51,278 nucleotides of DNA, taken from Acidobacteriota bacterium (lineage in GTDB: Bacteria; Acidobacteriota; Vicinamibacteria; Vicinamibacterales; Fen-181). Of the stretch, positions 45,333 through 51,278 are shown piece after piece. The notes under the pieces were generated by a model. The model saw nothing but the letters and a program-made list of their open reading frames with translations, was not told the origin of the DNA and searched no databases. A program made the position numbers and the translations under genes. Position 1 is the stretch's first letter; the number at the start of each line of letters is the position of its first letter. Location of the stretch: assembly GCA_025363775.1 (NCBI GenBank), contig JANYLG010000062.1, forward strand, positions 1 to 51,278. Reading direction: 5' to 3'.

Positions 45333-47462
45333 TCAGGGGACAATCCGGAACGCGGCGAACACCTTCTGCGTCGTCGTCCCCTGCATAATCGTCGTCTCCA
45401 GCACGTAGTCGCCGATGCTGAGCGGCGCCAGCGTCACTTCACCCGACACGATCTTCGCGCCGTCCTCGTCGCGCTCGCTCGCGGTGACCGGCACGCTCAG
45501 CGGGTTACCCGCGCGATCGAGCAACCGCACCGCGCTCGACGTCATCGGTCCCGCGACGACCACCTCCACCTTCACCCGTTCCTGCCGCCGGAAACGCAGG
45601 TCACCGGCCGGCATCCAGGCCGGCCCGCTGAACGGGCCGCGCCGGAAGATGACCGGCTGGCCGACCGCCACCGCGCCTGTCGTCGGCCACTTCGGCACCG
45701 TCACGTGCAGCGTTTCCGTACTCCCCAGCGTCGTCCCGGTCGGCTTGCTGCTCACGCGCAGCGTGTAGTCCCCCGCCGTCTGACCGGCCGGCACCATCAC
45801 GCGCATCACGAAGCTCCGCGCCTCGCGCGTCAGGGTCTGGCGCGCGGTCTCGAGGTTGGCCTTGTCGGGCGCCGTCACCGTGACGTTCACCTCGGCCCCT
45901 GCCTTCCACTGCTCGTCCCGCGTGGCAATCGCCGGGTCCCATTCGCCCACGAGCCACAGGGCCGGTCGCATGGCGCCGTCCGCGCCCGCCACCCACGTGT
46001 AACCCACCTGCGCATGAACCGTCGCATCCGCGCGGATCTTCCCGAGCCCCGACACGGCGCCGGCCACCGGGGAGGCCGGGCTCCCCGGCGTCGTCGTGGC
46101 GCTGGCGCGCGACGCCACTTCTTCCTTCGTCGCCGCACGGTATCCGCGCCGCGCACGGATATCGACCCCGGGACGCTTCACGCGCACCTTGATCGCTCGG
46201 AACCGCCCGTCGAACTTCGTGTTGGTCGAGTAGTAGCCGAGCAGGTAGTAGGACGTCAGGTCGTCGATGACACGCCGCAGCCCGCGGTCGATGTCGTTGC
46301 TGTTGACGATGGCGATGCCGTCGGTCGCGCCCGCAAGGGTCTGCAGCGAGTTCAGCCGGGAGCTCAGCCGGCTGGCGTCGGTCGTCACGTCGATCATCTC
46401 GTCGGCCAGCGACGTGTCGAACACCACGAGGCCGCGCGGGTCGAGCGGGTAGAAACTGACGTTGGCCCGATTCGCGTCATCGAGCATGGTGCGAAAATCG
46501 CGGGCGTGGTCTTCCTGCGACAACCGGAAGCGGTCGGCATCGCAGCGGGCCTGGAACTGAGAGCCGGCATTCGCCTGCCCGGCAGTGGTCCGCGTGAGCT
46601 GGGTATTCGGCTGATAGAGGAGCCAGCCCTCGCTGACCGCCAGCACCGCCTTCCGTTCCTCGCGGATGCCTCCCAGGTGGACCACCAGTTCCTGGAGTGA
46701 GTCGAGCGTGATTCGCTCGCGGCGCCGCTGGATCATCTCGCGCGCGATGGCCGACATCCGGCCCGTCTCGCCGAGCCCCTGCGGGTAGCACTGCATGTAC
46801 TGCTCTTCGATCGGATCGAACTGGATGATCGAATCGCGCCGGCTCCAGCGGTAGAACTTGTCCACCAGTTCCTCTACGCTGGCCGTGCGCCGGGCGAACG
46901 TGACCGTGGATGCCGGCAATTCCGGCGTCGTGACGGCAATCAGATCGTCTTGGCCGAGCGCCCGCGTCAGGAACCGGATCAGCGCGTCGCGCACCGACAT
47001 CGCGCCCGATTGCGAGATGTGATACGTGTCGAGGTAGAGGACGAAGAGGCGCGCCTTTGAATCGGCGGCCATCTCGCGCGACTGCGTCACGGTATTCGGA
47101 TCTCGCGCGCTGGCTCTGTCCTGCTGAGTCGGCGCCTGGACCACGATGTGTTCGAACGTCTGGATCTGCTGGGGGACGTTGTCCTCCAGCACCTCGAACT
47201 CCTCCTTCCGGAGGTCGACGATCGGTTTCCCGCCGGCGGTCGGATAGACGTCCACGCGGACGAAGTTCGCTTCGGCGCGGAACACCTGGCGCTGATCCTG
47301 GGGCGCCTGCCCCTGGGTGGCGGGAGGCTTCTGAGTGGCGGGTGGCGGGGGCTGCTGCTGCCCCTGGGCCAGCACGAGCGAACCAAAAGCGGCGGCCAGC
47401 GTCGCAACCAGGAGTCTGAGAGTGATACCGGCAGCGGACGAGGCGACGGTCGATGACGGCAT
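45333..47462 (-). CDS. Secreted VWFA-like protein (acidobacterial VWFA-related family)
   Basis: 709 residues with a signal peptide (LLVATLAAAFGSLVLAQG) and a Gln/Pro-rich linker. Then FRAEANFVRVDVYPTAGGKP with DLRKEEFEVLEDN, the opening of the acidobacterial VWFA family (TIGR03436 type). The VWA fold follows with ARLFVLYLDTYHIS; the metal site DxSxS is incomplete (D-T-Y-H-I-S). The second half (about 430-700) is beta-rich and of unknown role. Probably extracellular or surface-bound. Confidence 0.82.
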   Translation of the reverse strand: MPSSTVASSAAGITLRLLVATLAAAFGSLVLAQGQQQPPPPATQKPPATQGQAPQDQRQVFRAEANFVRVDVYPTAGGKPIVDLRKEEFEVLEDNVPQQIQTFEHIVVQAPTQQDRASARDPNTVTQSREMAADSKARLFVLYLDTYHISQSGAMSVRDALIRFLTRALGQDDLIAVTTPELPASTVTFARRTASVEELVDKFYRWSRRDSIIQFDPIEEQYMQCYPQGLGETGRMSAIAREMIQRRRERITLDSLQELVVHLGGIREERKAVLAVSEGWLLYQPNTQLTRTTAGQANAGSQFQARCDADRFRLSQEDHARDFRTMLDDANRANVSFYPLDPRGLVVFDTSLADEMIDVTTDASRLSSRLNSLQTLAGATDGIAIVNSNDIDRGLRRVIDDLTSYYLLGYYSTNTKFDGRFRAIKVRVKRPGVDIRARRGYRAATKEEVASRASATTTPGSPASPVAGAVSGLGKIRADATVHAQVGYTWVAGADGAMRPALWLVGEWDPAIATRDEQWKAGAEVNVTVTAPDKANLETARQTLTREARSFVMRVMVPAGQTAGDYTLRVSSKPTGTTLGSTETLHVTVPKWPTTGAVAVGQPVIFRRGPFSGPAWMPAGDLRFRRQERVKVEVVVAGPMTSSAVRLLDRAGNPLSVPVTASERDEDGAKIVSGEVTLAPLSIGDYVLETTIMQGTTTQKVFAAFRIVP

Positions 47463-47590
47463 AAGTGTCCTTGGCGGGTCACGAGGGCTTCGAGATCTTC
47501 TTCAGCTTTGCACAATCGGCGCCAGATGCTGATAGCCGATCAGCAGGCAGCGGACAGCGGGTAACGAAGAGGGCTGCCAGCTGTCAGCTG

Positions 47591-48400
47591 TCAGCTGCCG
47601 GCTATTCGGATCATCTCTTCGATCTGCCCACGCGCCATGGCAATCAGCCGGTCACGGTCGTCCAGCGTCATCCCGGTGGTGTCGATCGGTTCGCCAATGC
47701 GGACATCGACCGTCACCGGCCGAATCAGGCGGCTACCTTTGTACATGGCGGCCTGCCCCCCGAGAATCGCGACAGGTACGAGCGGCACCTGTGCCTTGAT
47801 CGCCATGATGAAGCCGCCTTTCTTGAACGGCAACAGCTCGCCGGTGCGGCTTCGCGTGCCTTCCGGGAACACCAGGAAGGAATGGCCTCGCTCGACTGAG
47901 GCCGCTGCCTGATCGACCGCGTGCTGGGACTGTTCCGGGTTCTGCCGTTCCACCGGGATGAACCCGGCCATCCGGGCCGCCTGGCCGAGGATCGGCATCT
48001 TGCCGAACTCCACCTTGTAGAGCGCGTGGAGGCGCGGGTGCAGGAGGTGAAACAGCAACGGGGCATCGATATTGCTGGTGTGGTTGGCGCAGTAGACGGC
48101 GGCGCGTCCCCGCGGCAGCCGCCCCTGGCCGACGGTTCGGTGCGTGATGCCAGAGACGGCAAGGCCGAGTCCGACGCCGCCGTGTAAGAGCACGTAGAGG
48201 AGATCGGGACGATTGAAGAGCCACGCGATCAACAGCCCCGGCGGTCCCACCAGCAGCGTGTAGGCCGAGATGGCGACATACGTCGCGAGCGACCGGCTGG
48301 CGGCGACCATCAGCGGGATGCCACGAAGCGGCACTGGGACGGCGGCTGTTGAACCGACCACGGCGGGACGGTAATCGGCCCTGAATGTCATCAGTCGCAT
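47591..48400 (-). CDS. plsC: 1-acyl-sn-glycerol-3-phosphate acyltransferase
   Basis: 269 residues. Acyltransferase motifs: YCANHTSNIDAPLL (NHxxxxD), GFIPVER, LVFPEGTRSRTGELLPFKKG and VPVAILGG. One or two N-terminal membrane helices. Makes phosphatidic acid in the inner membrane. The first 35 residues look unlike the family and the start may be at a later Met. Confidence 0.9.
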   Translation of the reverse strand: MRLMTFRADYRPAVVGSTAAVPVPLRGIPLMVAASRSLATYVAISAYTLLVGPPGLLIAWLFNRPDLLYVLLHGGVGLGLAVSGITHRTVGQGRLPRGRAAVYCANHTSNIDAPLLFHLLHPRLHALYKVEFGKMPILGQAARMAGFIPVERQNPEQSQHAVDQAAASVERGHSFLVFPEGTRSRTGELLPFKKGGFIMAIKAQVPLVPVAILGGQAAMYKGSRLIRPVTVDVRIGEPIDTTGMTLDDRDRLIAMARGQIEEMIRIAGS

Positions 48401-48447
48401 GATACTCGAAAGGCCCGGACCGACTGGGGATCCAGGCCTTTCAGCTG

Positions 48448-48473
48448 TCGGGGCAGAACATCTTCTGCCCCGA
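48448..48473 (-). terminator. Hairpin downstream of carD
   Basis: TCGGGGCAGAA, loop CATC, TTCTGCCCCGA: 11 perfect pairs, 21 bases after the carD stop and before plsC on the minus strand. No T-run. Confidence 0.6.
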
Positions 48474-48493
48474 CCGGGATGGCGATCGCTCGT

Positions 48494-49078
48494 CTACGAC
48501 GCCCGGACGGCGCGCCGCGCGACGACGGGAACCGGAACCCGCAACAGCGTCTTGGCGGCCACGGCGCGTGCGGCCACGCGCGTACGCGCGGTCAGTGAAC
48601 GGTCGAGCGCGCGATCGACGCGCGCCTCGATGACCGGCTGGCCTTCATGGAGCACTTCAGAGATCTCGGAGACCACCAGGAACCTGGCGCGGTCGAGCAT
48701 GCGCTTCTCGCGGAACGACAGGTTCTTCGACTTGCTGAGGAGCGTGAGGCTCTTCAGCACGTCGGCCACGTCGTAGACCAAGCCGCTGCGCATTTTTTCC
48801 GAGTTATCCTTGAACCGCCCCTTCCAGTTCTGCTGGGTGTCGATCTTGCCGTCGCCGAGGAGGCGAAACAGGCGATCGACTTCGGTATCGCCAATGGCGC
48901 GGCGCAGGCCCACGCACTCAACGTTACCAACAGGCACGAGCACCGTTGTCTCGTTCGAGGTGATGCGGAGGGAATAGAAGCCGCAGGTAGTGCCGAGAAT
49001 GGTTTTTTCTTCTATACGCTCGATGACGCCGAGACCGTGATTTGGGTAAATGACCTTGTCGCCGATCTGGAATGTCAC
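48494..49078 (-). CDS. carD: CarD/CdnL-family RNA polymerase-binding regulator with basic tail
   Basis: 194 residues. RNA-polymerase-binding Tudor-like start: FQIGDKVIYPNHGLGVIERIEE and VLVPVGNVECVGLR; then the helical domain with VADVLKSLTLLSKSKNLSFRE KRMLDRARFLVVSEISEVL. About 40 extra residues at the end are Arg/Ala-rich (TARTRVAARAVAAKTLL, then VARRAVRAS). GTG 49078 is chosen: a strong promoter at 49166-49138 puts the transcript start at ~49132, which rules out the TTG at 49135. Confidence 0.88.
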   Translation of the reverse strand: MTFQIGDKVIYPNHGLGVIERIEEKTILGTTCGFYSLRITSNETTVLVPVGNVECVGLRRAIGDTEVDRLFRLLGDGKIDTQQNWKGRFKDNSEKMRSGLVYDVADVLKSLTLLSKSKNLSFREKRMLDRARFLVVSEISEVLHEGQPVIEARVDRALDRSLTARTRVAARAVAAKTLLRVPVPVVARRAVRAS

Positions 49079-49137
49079 GTGTCCCCCGATCTTAGGAAGG
49101 GTTTCGTCAGGAGGCGATGGGATCTCGACTGACAATC

Positions 49138-49166
49138 AGTATACAGGACGGCACGAGAAATCGCAA
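49138..49166 (-). promoter_or_regulatory. Sigma-70 promoter of carD
   Basis: On the minus strand TTGCGA (49166-49161), 17-base spacer, TATACT (49143-49138). Leader about 54 bases. Confidence 0.65.
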
Positions 49167-49461
49167 GAGAACTGGCCACAATTCCGTGACTTTCGCCTTA
49201 CGTCCGCTTTCCGTAACCGCACACCCGAATCCCCCAGGACGCTCGAATCGGCCGCTTCTTGTTGGTGTGTATCGACTTAGCGACTAGTTGAGCCTCGGCT
49301 CCGCGGCTCGCAAGTCCTTGGGGCTCTCTCTGCTGCCTGGCCCATTAGTAGGGGTGCTGCCATCCTCGTTCTGCATCGAACGTCGTAAGTCGGTGCTGAC
49401 GACGAGGGGTCGGGAACGGACGGTTCTGACTGAACGGTTTGGGCGAGGCGCGCGGCCGCGG
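49167..49461. other. Gene-free stretch between carD and tRNA-Leu
   Basis: About 300 bases with no ORF that looks coding. Apart from the carD promoter on its left and the tRNA promoter on its right I see only short GC-rich inverted repeats. Confidence 0.5.
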
Positions 49462-49467
49462 TATACT
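49439..49467 (+). promoter_or_regulatory. Promoter of tRNA-Leu
   Basis: TATACT at 49462-49467 with a weak TTGGGC 17 bases upstream (49439-49444). Transcription would start about 10 bases before the tRNA. Confidence 0.5.
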
Positions 49468-49484
49468 GTCATTCCTCTCCGAGT

Positions 49485-49573
49485 GCCGGAGTGGCGAAAC
49501 TGGCAGACGCGCGGGACTCAAAATCCCGTTCCCTTCACTGGGAGTGTGGGTTCAATTCCCTCCTCCGGCACCA
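49485..49573 (+). tRNA. tRNA-Leu (anticodon CAA)
   Basis: Acceptor stem GCCGGAG pairs with CTCCGGC (49563-49569), followed by A and an encoded CCA. Anticodon loop CTCAAAA between CGGGA and TCCCG gives CAA. A long variable arm (CCCTTCACTGGGAG) marks a class II tRNA, and GGTTCAATTCC is the T arm. Reads UUG. Confidence 0.96.
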
Positions 49574-49873
49574 ACAAGTCGATCCCCTTCACGCACTTAG
49601 CGCGATCACCGCTCCAAACAGTCCCGTGCGTGGCGACGCCCGTGGGGCAACCGTGGGGCAATTCGCGGGAAACCACGAGGCTGGCCAGGGTGGGCCGAGC
49701 GGACAGAAACCGGCCTCTGGTGCAGACGAGATCCCGCCTGTGGCAAGGTGGCCAGCGGGATGGGGGGAGTAAGCCTCGGCGCCATCGAGCGGACGGCCCG
49801 CGGGGCGGAGCGCTGACAACCGACTCAACCACAGTGACGAGCAGCGCTCGGCCGCCGTTTGGTGCTGCACGGA
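49574..49873. other. Gene-free stretch after tRNA-Leu with a short tandem repeat
   Basis: About 300 bases without a convincing gene. CCGTGGGGCAA occurs twice in tandem at 49640-49650 and 49651-49661. Given its place 3' of a tRNA it could be the scar of an integrated element; no integrase or matching copy of the tRNA end is seen in the window. Confidence 0.4.
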
Positions 49874-51187
49874 TCAGCCGTCGTCGGATTTGCTACTCGC
49901 GGTCAGCAGGACGGCGCGAATGGCTGGATCCACAGCGTGCTTCAGCGCGCCGTAGTACTTGGCCGCCTCGGGGTGTTCACGCAGCACTTGCGCGACACAC
50001 TTCGCCGCAGGGCCGTGAAGCGACGAGATCCAGTCTCTGCTTTTTCCCGCTTGGTCCCACCGGTCCCATCGGGGCTCGTGGCGAAAGAGAACCGCGCAGG
50101 CATCTTCCAGCAAATCCAGTGTGCCCGCGTCGGCCGCGGCTTGCGCGACGCGCTGCATCCAATGCAAGGGAACGTTGTAGTAGTTGAAATCCCGTCGGCC
50201 CCAATTGATGTCCTGCAGGTGGGTGTCCATCAAGTCAAGGAGTGTGCGCGCGGCGACAGGGTCCTGTTGCACAAACAAATCGAGCCCCGGTCCAGACAGC
50301 TGGGCGACATCGTCGATGAAGAAGGCGTCATCATGCTCGTAGTCTTGTGCTGCTCGGAGGACAGCGACGGTGGCTTGGGCATCGCCGCGTTTAGCCGCGG
50401 CAAGTGTCGCGTCTGAAATGCCAGGTATGGCAGGAAGTTCCGTGGTTACGTAAGAGAGCAGCTCCAGCACCCGTTCCATCTCCTGCGGTCGCTTACTCGG
50501 ATCGTTGTCCGTTAGAAGGCGAACAAACCGTCGCCACGGTTCGGGAGCGACCAGGTCGTTGAGGGGCATTGGCCAGGTGCCTGTGGTGGCCCATGCTGCC
50601 AGGCGGCCCAGGCTATAGGAATCCCACGCGAAGCCGGCTGCATGCGCGTCGGAGTAGGCCTCCGGCGGAGCGAATCCTTCGGTACCGAGGAAGGCGCCAA
50701 CCTGAGTGTGCTCCGCTGTCGTGAGCCCTTGCGGGCGACGAACCAATCCCCAATCCGCGACTACCCACCGTGACCCGTGCGCGTCGTTCAGCCGCAGGAC
50801 GTTGCTTGGCTCAATGTCCCGATGGACATGGCCCGACGCGTGCGCGGCTTTTAGGCCCAGCGCACCATCACGGAGTGCTGTGGCGAGAACGTCAGTGCTC
50901 AGAGGCAAGGCGAGGCCATCCAAAGTCGTCTCGGCTAGCGGCATCGTGAACCACTGGTACGCGTCGCGATCGAAGTCGAGCACTGGCATGACGTTGAGGT
51001 GCTGAATGACGGACTGCACCTGGATCTCTCGACGCATTCGGTCACCCGCCGCCGTGATCGCGTCGTTCCTGCGCTTCAATGCGACGACTGCACCCGTATG
51101 TCTGTGCTCGGCTCGGAAGACATCGCCTCGCCCGCCGATGCCGACGGGCTTCGCATCTAGACGGTACAGGTCGTGGTAGTCCGACAT
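49874..51187 (-). CDS. Hanks-type Ser/Thr protein kinase-like protein with helical C-terminal half
   Basis: 437 residues. Kinase domain about 5-245: glycine loop GIGGRGDVF, ALK (Lys38), catalytic loop HRDIEPSN, DWG in place of DFG (Asp145), and APPE. The Lys expected in HRDxKxxN is Glu126 (GAG). The remaining ~190 residues are helical and unrecognised, with no membrane helix, so it is cytosolic. It stands alone past tRNA-Leu and looks less GC-rich than the rest of the window by eye. Possible accessory or defence kinase; that is inference. Confidence 0.78.
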   Translation of the reverse strand: MSDYHDLYRLDAKPVGIGGRGDVFRAEHRHTGAVVALKRRNDAITAAGDRMRREIQVQSVIQHLNVMPVLDFDRDAYQWFTMPLAETTLDGLALPLSTDVLATALRDGALGLKAAHASGHVHRDIEPSNVLRLNDAHGSRWVVADWGLVRRPQGLTTAEHTQVGAFLGTEGFAPPEAYSDAHAAGFAWDSYSLGRLAAWATTGTWPMPLNDLVAPEPWRRFVRLLTDNDPSKRPQEMERVLELLSYVTTELPAIPGISDATLAAAKRGDAQATVAVLRAAQDYEHDDAFFIDDVAQLSGPGLDLFVQQDPVAARTLLDLMDTHLQDINWGRRDFNYYNVPLHWMQRVAQAAADAGTLDLLEDACAVLFRHEPRWDRWDQAGKSRDWISSLHGPAAKCVAQVLREHPEAAKYYGALKHAVDPAIRAVLLTASSKSDDG

Positions 51188-51217
51188 GGTTCAACACGCC
51201 CCTCGCGAGTGATTGCC

Positions 51218-51278
51218 GCCCAACGCCCACCGCTTCAGCCGCGGCGCCTCATGATCGCGCTCGGTGTCAGGTTCAGCG
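51218..51278. other. attC-like half site at the window edge (possible)
   Basis: GCCCAAC at 51218-51224 matches the RYYYAAC end of integron attC sites and is followed by an imperfectly palindromic, GC-rich run to the window end (CGCTTCAGCCGCGGCGCC...). The partner GTTRRRY would lie beyond 51278. Weak evidence. Confidence 0.2.

Noticed and set aside
47560-47600. CAGCTGT repeats near 47570-47592
   Set aside because: Only three short copies; too short to call a repeat element.
49079-49135. Longer CarD starting at TTG 49135
   Set aside because: The predicted transcript start (about 49132) lies downstream of that codon, and CarD proteins begin at FxIGDKV.
49491-49772. Plus-strand frame running through tRNA-Leu
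   Set aside because: It translates the tRNA itself and has no family likeness; a chance frame.

Overview
The window is GC-rich, densely coded bacterial chromosome. The best guess is Acidobacteriota, probably a Vicinamibacteria-like member. This rests on the VWFA-like secreted protein at 45.3-47.5 kb (a family typical of that phylum), the Gram-negative envelope genes (porin, lipoprotein, Tat and Sec signals) and the overall gene style. No rRNA, insertion sequence or CRISPR array was seen. There is one tRNA (Leu, anticodon CAA).

Layout. (1) 0.15-0.5 kb: a decayed two-component sensor. (2) 0.5-5.5 kb: an AmmeMemoRadiSam cluster (radical SAM enzyme, then a Memo-AMMECR1 fusion) in which both proteins carry export signals, followed by a membrane protein with a spermidine-synthase-like core. 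(3) 5.6-10.2 kb: a probable polyphosphate module, with CHAD and SixA on the minus strand, divergent from Ppx/GppA, then two tandem thymidylate-kinase-like P-loop proteins. (4) 10.2-12.6 kb: porin and PstS. (5) 12.6-16.4 kb: an FMN riboswitch and ribD-ribE-ribBA-ribH. (6) 16.5-25.6 kb: phosphate uptake and control, comprising Pit, its DUF47 partner, PstA and PstC on the minus strand and PhoB, PhoR, GlgC, PstB and PhoU on the plus strand. (7) 25.7-33.8 kb: YacG, an M28/glutaminyl-cyclase-like enzyme, a GAF/FHA/SpoIIE phosphatase, rhomboid, two glycosyltransferase-like proteins and a methyltransferase. (8) 33.9-39.1 kb: homocysteine methyltransferase-MTHFR, a lone NuoI, a LytS/LytR pair and signal peptidase I. 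(9) 39.1-45.3 kb: a Rex-led operon (rex, moaC, 2-hydroxyacid dehydrogenase, acyl-CoA ligase) divergent from an OPT transporter. (10) 45.3-49.1 kb: VWFA-like protein, PlsC, CarD. (11) From 49.5 kb: tRNA-Leu, then a 300-bp gene-free stretch and an unusual Hanks-type kinase; this looks like the edge of an accessory region.

How the genes fit together. Regions 3, 4 and 6 form an extended phosphate economy: high-affinity uptake (porin, PstSCAB), low-affinity uptake (Pit), sensing (PhoR-PhoB-PhoU) and polyphosphate turnover (Ppx, CHAD). A direct repeat of GTTAM half-sites with 11-bp spacing precedes the porin, pstC/phoB and pstB, and is a candidate local Pho box. ADP-glucose pyrophosphorylase sits inside the phoBR operon, which suggests that glycogen synthesis is tied to phosphate status. 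Several genes have a TANNNT -10-like hexamer ending about six bases before the start codon, which suggests leaderless mRNAs.

The least explained parts are the exported AmmeMemoRadiSam cluster with its membrane partner, the tandem kinase-like pair in which one member has Arg for the Walker A Lys, and the kinase beside tRNA-Leu with Glu for the catalytic-loop Lys. All family assignments are by reading the sequence; no database search was run.
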